A DNA stretch of 64,000 nucleotides from JBFHIJ01 sp041596515 (GTDB lineage: Bacteria; Bacteroidota; Ignavibacteria; Kapaibacteriales; UBA2268). A program made the translations under genes and the position numbers. The stretch is from NCBI GenBank assembly GCA_041596515.1, contig JBFHIJ010000010.1, positions 1 through 64,000 of the forward strand, read 5' to 3'. Under the pieces are notes generated by a model, which ran no database searches, was not told the origin of the DNA, and worked only from the letters and a program-made list of their open reading frames with translations. Below are positions 36,401 through 44,983 of the stretch, piece by piece (positions within the stretch are counted from its first letter, which is position 1; the number at the start of each line of letters is the position of its first letter).

Positions 36401-39400
36401 GAATAATAAATCTGACCTGAGCGGAATGATTTTGGATAGCCTGCAGTCCAGTCTCCTGACAAAGTCTGATATTGTTGAATATCCATAGGAGAAGGAGATG
36501 CTACAGAAGTAGCCCCTAAATCTATATCCCAGCCAAAGCCCGTATATCTGGCTGCTCCATACAAGGAGGCAGTACCATTAACATCAGTAGGTGAGTAATT
36601 AAACTTATACTCTGTACCTGCCACATCCTGAATATTTGAAATACCGGAAGTATTTATACTCCAATATTTCCCAAGTACGTTATCATATCCTGCACGTCTA
36701 TTCGGATGTTTCCCATTAATAACTCTTATCTCCAACTGAGCTGCAGCAAAATCTGCTACTAAGTTAATTTCAGCACCATAATAATTATTACCTATACCCA
36801 AAGGAATATTTACATTCCTCGTTGCTCCAAGCCCATCCGTATATTGTTTAATAATACGACCTGAAGTAAGTGTGCCATCAGCAACAATCATCTGATTGCT
36901 CCCAAGTGCAGTACCTATTATACTAGCGTTTTGGACAATTGTAATATCATTCTGGTTCAGAATAATTTTAGCATTGCTCAAGTACTCAAGTCTGTTAGCA
37001 ATAGTAATACTACTGCCTAAATTAACATTGCCGGAAGTTTTATCTAATTCAAATATATTTAAATCCGTAGTAGAACTTCCAGTCAAATATTGATTATTTG
37101 CTCCCTGGAATTTCAGAGTGGCTGACGTAGCTGCAAATCCGGAGTTATTTACAAAATTACCGGCGATTGATATATTATAATTATTAGCTGATAAAGTTCC
37201 TGAACTAATCAGTACAGAATCTGAAACAGCTATGTCTTTTTGAAGTGTAATAGTCCCGCTGGTGTTAAAGATAACATCAGCAACCGTACTCGGTATACCA
37301 TCTCCGGTAGTTACAGCATCACCCGAATATATTAATTTTGCAGTGTTATGATTAGAATGATTATAATTTCTAATTGAAGTTTGTACGTTTCCTGAAGCAT
37401 CGGAAGACGTAATACCATCAATTGATGCTATCTCTAAAATACCATCTTTTTTCAGTGTAAACTGAGTACCGGATATTACATAATCTGAAAAGTCAAGCTT
37501 ACCTCCGTTTTCAACTGTAATAGATGAAACTTGACGATTAACATCTAAGTCTATATACTTGTCATCACCAACAAATACAATATCAGTATTCAAATCCGGA
37601 TAATTTACAGAAGCGACTCCACCATAAGAGACTTCTGACCAATTCCCTACCGTGTTCCATGCTCCGGAGGCAATAGAGTAAAACACTCTGCCACTTCCGC
37701 CCGGCTCACCAACCATAAAATCTATTCCAAAATCGCTCATTGAAATGGCTTGCGTAGATGAATTAGTTCTTGCCCCAACTATCGGGATATTCCAACCTAA
37801 GTTATATCTCCTAACTTCAAACAAGCTAGGATCAGCTCCGCCTCTGATATCATCAGGATATAGGAAATTTAATGTTATATCGTAAGTACGCGTAGCACCT
37901 AAATCAAAGCCATAAGCATTTATAGACCAAAATCTTTGAACGTTTTTATCAGGATTTAGGGCTGCAGTTAAAAATTCTGAATGATCACCATCATTAGAAG
38001 CTATTCCAACGAATCCGGCAGTTCCGGCTGTACCGTTTACATCGATATTGACAGGAGTATAAGAAAGTCCATAACCAACTTCATACGTTGCTACAGGCAA
38101 ATCGCCTGCATCAAGATATTTACGCAATTCGCCATCAACGTGCCCGGAAGTTCTTATAACTGAGCCACCATTACTTAATATAACTGTCTGACTGTTTATC
38201 CTACTATCAAGATTTCCCTTAGTAAATGTCAAATTATTAGCAACTGTAACACTATTATCTGTCAATATTACATTACCGAAATTTTTATTGATGGTAAGAT
38301 TGTAGAAAGTCTCATTAGATAGTTTTGTAATTTCTTTATTGGCACTGCCTATAAACTCTACAGTTCCATTTCTCGGCACAAAAGACCCATTATTTATCCA
38401 ATTAGAACCTAAAGTCAATTTATGATTGGATGCACTTACATCTAAATAATTTGACTCTATCAAAAAACTATCAAGCACAGTAACAGGTTTGGATAGAGTT
38501 ACTCCCACCGAAGAATTAGCAACCAAACCACCCACAGTAGAAGGCAATCCATCACCTGTAACCTGAGCAGAGCTATAATTATAAACAAAGTAAGAATTAT
38601 TGCTATTATTGAAGTTATAATCTCTAATGGTAGTTTGAATATTGCCTGAGCTTGCAGCTGCAGTAATACCATTTGCATCACCAATTCCTACAATACCACC
38701 TGATTTGACAACAAAAGCACCAGCCCCTGAAATTTGATTGGTTCCAAGTTCTAATCTACCCGGAGTGTTTGATATTCCGGCAGTTTCAACTACAACAGCT
38801 TTATCTACATCTATTGAGAAATTTACATCTAAATCAACAGTATAACCATCACCTATTCTAATGCTATCACTTGGGAGCGGAGTCACTACAAGTTCTGCAG
38901 GACCTCCCCAACTTACAGTAGACCATGTGGCTGGATTGGACCAGTTACCATCTGCAACTGAGTAAAATATAGAATATGATGATTCACCAACTATAAACTC
39001 TGTAATAGAGCCAATAGCAGCTAAAGTATTATTATTCAAAGATTCAGTACTTGTAGCAGTCCTAACACCTGTATTAGGAGCAATCCAATTTATAGCATCA
39101 GTTCGCCTGCGAGTTTCAAATACAGCGGTATTAAACCCAATTGCATCATTCGGATGGAAATTAAATACAATATCATAAGTCCTTACACCCAAGTTAAAAG
39201 TAGAAGCAGTAGGAATAGACAATTCCCATTTCCTACTGATTTCATTGAATCTTGGGGAATTAGCAGCAACATCGTCTGTATAGATATTCAAATATCCTTC
39301 AGTTCCACCAGTGCCTTTCATTTCAAGCTCTATTCCGGTAAATGCACCACCACCTGAAGTATAGCCAATCGGAATAAAATAAGTAGCTGCATTTCTTTCT

Positions 39401-42400
39401 ACAAATTGTCTGTAATTTCCACGCACATAAGCAGAAGAAACATCTGCTGCATTTCTCGTACCATTGCCATCCACTCTTATATAATCATCTACTGCAGGTA
39501 AATCCAAATAGCCCCTTTCTAAATGCAAATCATTTTGCACCCAGAGCCTATTAGGAGTGGATCCTCCATTAGCCGTTACATTTACATAACTAAAGTTATT
39601 TATAGTGAGATTGTAAAATACTTCTTCATTGAAGTCTGCTATATTGATAGTCTGAGTAGTATTCCCATCAAATGACACCGTAGAATTCCCGGGAGCAAAT
39701 TGTAAACCGTTATTATCCCAAAGTCCAAGTACGTGCAAAGTAGCAGAGTTTCCTCCGGCAAATGTTGCTCCAGAGTTTATCTGCACTTCGTTTTCTATAG
39801 TCATCTCATCAGTAAACCTAACTGTTCCTGCACCGTCAATTTCTACTCTATAAAAAGGTACGTTAGCAGAAGCTACTTGATTTTCATCTCCACTTATAGA
39901 TTTGAAAATAACACTACGGTTATTTCCATAGTCAAAACCACCGCCGTTATTAGTCCAATTCCCGGAAACCTCCAGTTCGTTGTTCCCATTATCCATCTCT
40001 AAAGTGCCGGAGTTGATAGTCACATTATTTGTAACTATATAATCAATATTGTCAGACATAATCTTATTGCCGGTTCCACCGATAATAAGATTATAGTAAT
40101 TCATTCTACCCCATTGATTGTTCAATGCTGTCCTTCGTGGAATATTTTGATTCCCGTCGCCAATAAAAGCAATAGTTGAGCCATTAGTAGATAACCAAGT
40201 CTCACTAAAATTAGCAAAATCAGCATTTGAAATATCCAAATCACCGGCGATATTAATTTGCCCTGTTGGATTAAAGGTTATTTTATTATAACCTCTATCT
40301 CCCCTAAATGTCAAATTATTATATCTCAAAACGGCAGGAGTACTAGCATCACTTGGCACTGAAACACCGGTAATTCCAAAGAAATCTAAAGTACCACCAG
40401 TCATGGTGGCTGGTAAAAAATTATTCGGGTATTCATCTTTCAAAATTAAAGTACCACCACGCATAGTAAAGTATTTACCGGGCGCCTCTCCATTGAGAAA
40501 ATAACTGTCATTGACCTGATTCAATATCCCTTCATTTATTATAAGGGAATCTCCAATAACTATACTTTTATTTAAAGTAACTGTGTTTGATGAATTAGAT
40601 TTATCAATAACCAAAGCACTTACCCGGGCTGGAATATCTCTAACACTTTGGTTGTTATTACCGGTCAATATATACATAGCATTATTGCTATAGAATCTAT
40701 ACGATGCTCTTATGTTGCCATCATTTGCAGTTTTGGAGATACTTCCTGAATGTCCTATGCCAAGTCCACCACCTGATTTCAATAAAAATGTATCAACTGT
40801 AGAACTTACTACATAATTATCGCACATTAAAGTCCCGGTACTATCAATCTGTAAACGTCTTGCTGCAGCGGAATTCGCAGATAAAGAAACAGTTTTGCCA
40901 TCACCTATAAAAACAATATCTGTATTACTATTTGGTGCAGTATTGGAAACTATTGGGTCACCATAAGAATTTCTAGACCAAGTAGAGGGGTTGCTATAGT
41001 TGCCATCTACTATACTATAATACTTAGCAGCTACGGCATCTTCCTCACCCGCACTCCAGTCACCAGTGAAACTACCTGAAAAGCGTTCCGGACGAATATA
41101 GTTATTACCGAAATCAATATTATTACTCAAAGCAGGATCATAAAACCAACTTCCACCGGAATATTTGATAATGTGGTAGTTACCCTCTGATCCTTGTACT
41201 TCAGTTTGGTCATATAAGAATCTTAAAGTAGTACCTTGCACTCCGGGGCTCACATTACCAACCGTCGAAATCTCCCAATATTTAGCAAGAGATACATTAT
41301 TCTTCTTCACTTGTGGATGCTCTGCCGGTATAGCTCTTACAGCAATACCGGGATTGCTGTTATAAGTTCCGTTTAAGGGTCTTATCCAAGCAAAAGTATA
41401 AGCACCCTGAGTTCCAATAGGGAAAATGATAAATTCTGCCATAGGCAATCCGGGATTATTTTGTATCATCCTAATCAGCCTGCCACCAGTAGCACCACCT
41501 GAATTCATTATATACTTAGAAGCTGTAAAATCTTTATTTGAGCCAAAATCTGAAAATAATTGTGCATTTACTTCAATTGTAATATCGTTTGATTGCATAT
41601 CTAAAATAGTATTAGATACTAATCGGATTGCGAATAGAATATCTAAATCATGATTAATGATTAGATTACCACCTGTTTTATTAGCAGATAACTCATAAAA
41701 GTTAGTTGCCTGAGAGCCACCGATAATCTGATCTAATGCTCCGTTAAATATTACATTGCTCGTCCCGTAATCAAAAGAGGCTATAGTTGCCGAGTTATTA
41801 TTCCACTGGCCACCTACAGTCAAATCATAAGATGAAGCCTGCATACCTCTGCGAGTCAAAGTAACGTCACCTAACACTGTTAAATTATTGAGTAAATCTA
41901 CTCGAGGATTATTATCGGTAGTCATTAGCAATTCGCCAACTGACATATCACTATTCATTTTAAATTCTTGTTGTGAGTCAGTGGAAGTAGCAGACTTGAT
42001 TATTAATCTTCCACCTGTTACTGTCCCATTTGCTGTTTTGACATAATAATCACCATTTGCGAATGTAGCTGCATTTTGAGCTAAATAAATATCTCCGCCG
42101 GACCAGTTAAAAGTCGAATTTGAATAACCTATGTCAAATATTGCTCTGGTATTAATAACAGATCTTACTGCAGCAAGATTTATCTCACCACCTGTCATTG
42201 TAAAAGTAATCGAAGAGTTATCTTGTGCAAGATTTCTGACTAGACCTGAATTAATATCCAAGTTACCACTTTCTATAGTTAGTTCCGCACCATCAGAGTA
42301 GAACAAACTTCTATCCGTTGAGCCTGCCCCTATATTATAATCTGCACCATTTATCCTAAGTAGACCTGCCAAAGACAGTGAGGCATCTTGAGCTGTAACC

Positions 42401-43269
42401 GTTACACCGGAATTTTCTAACCACAGCCCAGTGCCAGCAGGTATATTATATATGTTAGCAGCAGGAGTAAAAAATGTATTGCTAAAACTTAGCACTCCCT
42501 CTCCCATAAAATGGAATATACCGGAAGTCAAAGTGATGAATCCGTCCGCAGCTGTTATGGTCGACAAGTTTTGACCTGCTGGAGACACCCGCACTTCATC
42601 CGTAGCATTATCTTTATCAATATTTATTAAAGCAAAGTCAGTAGTAGTGCCAAGACCATACAACACAGAATTCCCTGCGCCATTGAAAGTAACATCTACG
42701 CTGCCATTTAAGATTCTAAAATCTAAAATTCCATTATTTTCTAAATTCCCGGCAAGATATAGGCTATGAGTTCTGAAAGAAGACTGCACATCCATTTGCC
42801 CATTTGCAGAAATAGATATATTCCCATCAATATCTAATAAACGAGATTGAGTATTAACAAATTGAAAAATACCGGAGCCTACAAGTAGATTTCCGGTTAG
42901 GTTAGCATTATTATCTAAGTAAAGGTGGTTGGTCGCCACGTCTTTGTTGACTGTAACATTATTCAAATCGGGTGCGTTGTTCCCTTTGATTTCACTATCA
43001 CCGGCCCCCACAAACGAAACTTCACCAAGATCAGAGTTGACATTTCCGTTATTTTCAAGATCCCCTGAAATGTTAATTTGAGAAGCTCCCGTTTCAGACA
43101 GACTCGCCCCTGTGGAAATAGTCAAGTTGCCGTTTACTTTAATTAAAGCATTATTTTTAACGGAGACAACAGAGTTACTTCCAAGATTAAATAGATTGCT
43201 TTGCCCTTTCATTGCATAGAAAGGCAAAAACAGGATCAGAATTATATATATTATTTTAAGTTTTAGCAT
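30472..43269 (-). CDS. Giant modular beta-strand-repeat surface protein
   Basis: The protein has 4265 residues, a fifth of the window. The signal peptide (LKIIYIILILFLPFYAMKGQ) is followed by glycine/asparagine-rich beta rungs. The header of the form FYS..DG.WSNPATWS recurs seven times, at about residues 749, 1434, 1862, 2287, 3010, 3469 and 3949. Each header starts a module of roughly 420-720 residues. Modules contain beta rungs, units like VIFNGALDQIIGG...FYELSANK, and often an HVDGELRKYL plus RYWSI segment. It lacks a type A T9SS domain and ends with NAALINNDGVIQLCN. It starts 21 bases after the S74-domain gene. It is probably a long filamentous adhesin or cell-surface fibre. No enzymatic domain was seen. 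Confidence 0.85.
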   Translation of the reverse strand: MLKLKIIYIILILFLPFYAMKGQSNLFNLGSNSVVSVKNNALIKVNGNLTISTGASLSETGASQINISGDLENNGNVNSDLGEVSFVGAGDSEIKGNNAPDLNNVTVNKDVATNHLYLDNNANLTGNLLVGSGIFQFVNTQSRLLDIDGNISISANGQMDVQSSFRTHSLYLAGNLENNGILDFRILNGSVDVTFNGAGNSVLYGLGTTTDFALINIDKDNATDEVRVSPAGQNLSTITAADGFITLTSGIFHFMGEGVLSFSNTFFTPAANIYNIPAGTGLWLENSGVTVTAQDASLSLAGLLRINGADYNIGAGSTDRSLFYSDGAELTIESGNLDINSGLVRNLAQDNSSITFTMTGGEINLAAVRSVINTRAIFDIGYSNSTFNWSGGDIYLAQNAATFANGDYYVKTANGTVTGGRLIIKSATSTDSQQEFKMNSDMSVGELLMTTDNNPRVDLLNNLTVLGDVTLTRRGMQASSYDLTVGGQWNNNSATIASFDYGTSNVIFNGALDQIIGGSQATNFYELSANKTGGNLIINHDLDILFAIRLVSNTILDMQSNDITIEVNAQLFSDFGSNKDFTASKYIMNSGGATGGRLIRMIQNNPGLPMAEFIIFPIGTQGAYTFAWIRPLNGTYNSNPGIAVRAIPAEHPQVKKNNVSLAKYWEISTVGNVSPGVQGTTLRFLYDQTEVQGSEGNYHIIKYSGGSWFYDPALSNNIDFGNNYIRPERFSGSFTGDWSAGEEDAVAAKYYSIVDGNYSNPSTWSRNSYGDPIVSNTAPNSNTDIVFIGDGKTVSLSANSAAARRLQIDSTGTLMCDNYVVSSTVDTFLLKSGGGLGIGHSGSISKTANDGNIRASYRFYSNNAMYILTGNNNQSVRDIPARVSALVIDKSNSSNTVTLNKSIVIGDSLIINEGILNQVNDSYFLNGEAPGKYFTMRGGTLILKDEYPNNFLPATMTGGTLDFFGITGVSVPSDASTPAVLRYNNLTFRGDRGYNKITFNPTGQINIAGDLDISNADFANFSETWLSTNGSTIAFIGDGNQNIPRRTALNNQWGRMNYYNLIIGGTGNKIMSDNIDYIVTNNVTINSGTLEMDNGNNELEVSGNWTNNGGGFDYGNNRSVIFKSISGDENQVASANVPFYRVEIDGAGTVRFTDEMTIENEVQINSGATFAGGNSATLHVLGLWDNNGLQFAPGNSTVSFDGNTTQTINIADFNEEVFYNLTINNFSYVNVTANGGSTPNRLWVQNDLHLERGYLDLPAVDDYIRVDGNGTRNAADVSSAYVRGNYRQFVERNAATYFIPIGYTSGGGAFTGIELEMKGTGGTEGYLNIYTDDVAANSPRFNEISRKWELSIPTASTFNLGVRTYDIVFNFHPNDAIGFNTAVFETRRRTDAINWIAPNTGVRTATSTESLNNNTLAAIGSITEFIVGESSYSIFYSVADGNWSNPATWSTVSWGGPAELVVTPLPSDSIRIGDGYTVDLDVNFSIDVDKAVVVETAGISNTPGRLELGTNQISGAGAFVVKSGGIVGIGDANGITAAASSGNIQTTIRDYNFNNSNNSYFVYNYSSAQVTGDGLPSTVGGLVANSSVGVTLSKPVTVLDSFLIESNYLDVSASNHKLTLGSNWINNGSFVPRNGTVEFIGSANKEITKLSNETFYNLTINKNFGNVILTDNSVTVANNLTFTKGNLDSRINSQTVILSNGGSVIRTSGHVDGELRKYLDAGDLPVATYEVGYGLSYTPVNIDVNGTAGTAGFVGIASNDGDHSEFLTAALNPDKNVQRFWSINAYGFDLGATRTYDITLNFLYPDDIRGGADPSLFEVRRYNLGWNIPIVGARTNSSTQAISMSDFGIDFMVGEPGGSGRVFYSIASGAWNTVGNWSEVSYGGVASVNYPDLNTDIVFVGDDKYIDLDVNRQVSSITVENGGKLDFSDYVISGTQFTLKKDGILEIASIDGITSSDASGNVQTSIRNYNHSNHNTAKLIYSGDAVTTGDGIPSTVADVIFNTSGTITLQKDIAVSDSVLISSGTLSANNYNISIAGNFVNNSGFAATSATLKFQGANNQYLTGSSTTDLNIFELDKTSGNVNLGSSITIANRLEYLSNAKIILNQNDITIVQNASIIGTALGSNQMIVADGTLTSGRIIKQYTDGLGATRNVNIPLGIGNNYYGAEINLVADFAAAQLEIRVINGKHPNRRAGYDNVLGKYWSINTSGISNIQDVAGTEYKFNYSPTDVNGTASLYGAARYTGFGWDIDLGATSVASPSPMDIQQYQTLSGDWTAGYPKSFRSGQIYYSISTGNWDNNLTWSNQSHTGDASRFYPGRLENDTVYIASDDVVLYNLNTVGIGYLSIGASGYGRLNFTSGNQALDVNGNLFVDTQGAINDDNSGSRYDTLYVSGDFTVNSSGGSNFVDLDVASQRKTTIVFDGNTNSNIAGEGSLDLFEIIIDKDDKSKQIINQSFAWSSAISNMLVNNRQYFSMLTGTFVHDVNTQITLDANTTSNDGNQWPDDNPTKNFMIASNTGLDIRQGEVIVNDDMICGTNCSIDISGGIFRVGLGNNENFVYGLNNTFTMTGGEMIVASCFTPEIDRSSSEPIGSIDFTMHGGTLTVMNVRSFQTGNLYGFGLLQNSTMTWTDGFIIYANPTDGGFDYVVKAGSWSVTGGTVQFGIVGNTLGTGGKRHSFGSVSPVYNMRVIESRQNSTRHCSCILAEDNNYVLNDIYIGPNGTLDLDGRNLYVGGDFVNEGRFTPDGRDWNSGGSRILTFNGAGDQIFQNLNTYNNSQSGNSMNNEPFYEVVVDKPSGKLILGDYARSYMPIRNTLVFAENNMAVIDARTNDHYVQMTPRGGVGDIEEVSRNGLGHVDGRLIQNFYNGSVDERLYHIGAGDDYTPSDVQFNGSFTSGPIDMIAYGTDPAGLPDNDEDIDLTRNIQRYWSIEDNGAFNLGSADYDLTLYFISPQDIRNSSNWTLYKHFRFPLPPGPAPVDYTQLNNVVRTDTSTKSLANDVFGHYMVAELTGTRFYSVANGLWDDPATWSKQGYGGTPEVVDYPQYVGDEAYIGDGYTVTLTNLVPDIKSTVVETHDGAAGKLQIQDDAWVSGQSFVLRDSCYLATQHNTGLQPVGTDDGSIRTIERVFGVSHYIFNSDIDFQVTGSALPNYMLSLSVDNTAPSDGFRVVTNNNSNEITIYDSLDVQSGLFDAGGGIESYSIRGGMYFGAMGDLKTNTRVFDIEGNKTQYITLDKDDSIRFRQLNIYKTAVLDSVIVDARGDDSHIRITNRLRFGGGNQAYIKILNDSRLVINEGASLERQGATPFGHIDGFLSKPVAAGATNKKFEIGYGPTYAPATIILDAGTAGGTYGFLNAKNIMPVPDEPYYGNRMDYNVRVPRYWKLLADANNGLALGDRELNLRFEMPAAEGSIINQDNAVIRRRSIPTEAPEWQDRREIDLVWNIASVATVELKTNPTQSWPGFGDFFIGEKAARIFYSQGDGVWNNHDSWAFDAAGTILVPVGEFPNPDWDSPEGFEFEYRDSVVIQNSDVITLNTRPEIAYIDIRDNGKLVLTDTTYLSQSVRGQSTFNMGDNATLEIRTTDGIEPYTDGGAGDGVVRFENRTFEPTTNFGFAGIGDHYFGSDFPNIVNNIYVDSEGDAASITALAPKDVTINGALDIKSGNVRPRDNNSALHFSGDLSLAAGTSFDATVDYLNNPVSTTNYIEGSGASNQVISGDGLLVFDNLEMNRGAGTGVLYADKSMEIAGIFDMQSGSNANTQIFEIGDNGNLSISSANPNAIIDYGNNNYIRTSETSGSLCREITINEIYVYPLGSLDGGLSHFVPATLSAGATGADGQVCVRTSRGTHATLAGGHAELPEDRTEDYIQRYWAVTGVTTDISGRLSFIYDDDDITTDESNIKSIGRWSNPFESTPGSWLVVSGSVTSGSNTFDTDVQIPFSDFTGDWTIANDGAFRSIFYSRQSGIWSDENSWTYSKNHIGSIAGLGLYPAAAKDSVVIGGGNNGVGNHIIRLDNDYDLGGVLVGTDASNTGTLDMGDFVVTGTTFTVSPNSTIYVGSALGINPVGDDRGNVQTTDLRKFGGSGSEINIVMSGSSNQVIGDAFPLDINTLTIANTGAVNDNTVLFDKNIRLTGDLNFNSGVTDIQNFSLNTANSGTVNMLSGSWLRLNGANDLSTTIAGYSNYNLDLGSVIEFYGDNQVISNLPANLSSGLATVWANMNGTKFVTSSLLIRGDLYIQNAATLQNNPTVDALQINGDVYNAALINNDGVIQLCN

Positions 43270-43290
43270 ATTGATTGTTGTTGCAAAAAA

Positions 43291-44775
43291 CTATTTTACC
43301 TTTGATTTTAGATATTCAATATCTTTTTTCATTGATTCTATTTCTTTTTGCTGTTGTTTAACTACTTCTAATAAATAAAGCGAAACTTTAGAATAGTGGA
43401 CTGCATCCGGTTGCCCTTTTTTATTATAAGCAACTAAATATTTAAGTCCCAAAGAATCAAGTTCCTCAGCAATCAACCCAATTTGAGTTGCATTACTTCC
43501 TTTTATTGTATATTCTTTTACAGAAGCATCCATAATTATATTATAATTAAAATTATAGTCTGTAATATGGTCTTTATATCTACGACTAGAAACTTCACGA
43601 TAGATTATACCGGTTGGGTTATCAATCACTAATGGAACATTGTTTGAATTTGGAGCAATCTGCATATTTGGTATATATATATCAGCTCCTACTTCCAAGA
43701 CATTATCTACTATAAGATCGCCATCTCCTGAAGCAACAGTCGCAGTATATGAATTCCCAAACCGTGAAAGCCCGTTGTTCACCTGAAGTCCAATTCCATT
43801 TGTACCTGTATTGCTCAATTCCAATGCAGCATCTGCATCTAAAGAACCGCTTATGGCTACACTGCCACCTGCTAAAGTAAGAGCTATTGTAGAACCATTG
43901 GTATACGCATCATCTAACGTGCCACTAGCTCCGGCAACATCTGCCCACACAGGAATGCCACTTGCCAAAGAAAGAAATTGACCGTCAGTGCCCACAGCTA
44001 AACTAACCCACTCAGTACCATCAAAATAATTGATTGATCCGGTAGCTTCACCTGTTAAACTAATATCACGACCATCTACCGCAGCATCTTGAATAGTTGT
44101 AAGTCCTGTTTCAGTTATTAGTATATCACCATTCATTGCCAATTTGGTTGCAGTATTTGTAGCATCACCTACAATAATATTACCACTGTTTAAAGTAGTC
44201 GATATACTATTATCAGCTTGCCAAACAGGCACACCTGCATTTATCGCTAAAATTTCACCATTATTCCCTGCAGAAAGATTAATCCAATCAACACCATCAT
44301 TATACATTATAGAGCCATTAGCTTCGCCAACAACTGAAATATCTGAACCATCTACAGCATTGTCCTGAATAGCAAGCACCCCGGTATTGTTTATTAAAGC
44401 ATCACCACTCATTGCTACACCGGTAGCTAAATTAGAAGCATTTCCAATAAATAGATTGCCGGAATTTAAGGTGAGATTACCTGTGCTCAAAAGAGGAAGC
44501 CAGTTTAGACCTGCCGAGTTATAGAATTCAAATTGATTTGAGTCAGTATTAAAGATTAGAAGTCCATTCGCTAAAGGTGTCGGAATAGAGGATCTCTGCA
44601 CTGTAGTCATTCTTGGAATAATCAAACCTTTCGGACCTGATATTGCATCAAATCCAACATGTAAGACTGCAGAATTATCAGGGGAATTTGTGCCAATTCC
44701 CACATTTTCGTTTTGAGCATTAGCCCAAGAGTATAATAATAAAGAAAGAAATATACTTGTAATTATCTTATTCAT
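43291..44775 (-). CDS. Fibre-like protein with C-terminal S74 chaperone domain
   Basis: The protein has 494 residues with a signal peptide (ILLLYSWANA-like, ending NAQNE). A short head (NVGIGTNSPDNSAVLHV) is typical of bacterial fibre proteins. Two tandem repeats of about 83 residues follow (about 106-189 and 197-280), each ending GVPVW or GIPVW. A beta-rich shaft then leads to a peptidase S74 intramolecular chaperone domain: SSRRYKDHI, QIGLIAEEL and VHYSKVSLYLLEVV. A terminal coiled coil (QQQKEIESMKKDIEYLKSK) follows. S74 domains help trimeric fibres fold and may cleave themselves off at the conserved Ser. It lies 21 bases upstream of the giant gene, so the two are co-transcribed. Confidence 0.85.
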   Translation of the reverse strand: MNKIITSIFLSLLLYSWANAQNENVGIGTNSPDNSAVLHVGFDAISGPKGLIIPRMTTVQRSSIPTPLANGLLIFNTDSNQFEFYNSAGLNWLPLLSTGNLTLNSGNLFIGNASNLATGVAMSGDALINNTGVLAIQDNAVDGSDISVVGEANGSIMYNDGVDWINLSAGNNGEILAINAGVPVWQADNSISTTLNSGNIIVGDATNTATKLAMNGDILITETGLTTIQDAAVDGRDISLTGEATGSINYFDGTEWVSLAVGTDGQFLSLASGIPVWADVAGASGTLDDAYTNGSTIALTLAGGSVAISGSLDADAALELSNTGTNGIGLQVNNGLSRFGNSYTATVASGDGDLIVDNVLEVGADIYIPNMQIAPNSNNVPLVIDNPTGIIYREVSSRRYKDHITDYNFNYNIIMDASVKEYTIKGSNATQIGLIAEELDSLGLKYLVAYNKKGQPDAVHYSKVSLYLLEVVKQQQKEIESMKKDIEYLKSKVK

Positions 44776-44983
44776 TACTAAAAATCCAATTGTAGTTACA
44801 GTTATACGAATATAAACGAAAAACTATGCCATTAATTTGATACTCAAAAAAAACATTCTATTCGAGTAACTATTGATTATTTCTTTAAACAGCTTTTTAT
44901 TTTTCTGAACATACTAATATAATAACAATAAGACTACAACAAAATGGGTAGTTATACCTAATTCTAACTATAGATAAAACTAA

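Noticed and set aside
30472..43269. CRISPR array or simple tandem repeat in the giant gene
   Set aside because: Similarity between modules is at protein level, far diverged in DNA and hundreds of residues apart.
43291..44775. Prophage remnant suggested by the S74 domain
   Set aside because: No phage structural, integrase or lysis genes are nearby and the protein has a bacterial signal peptide.
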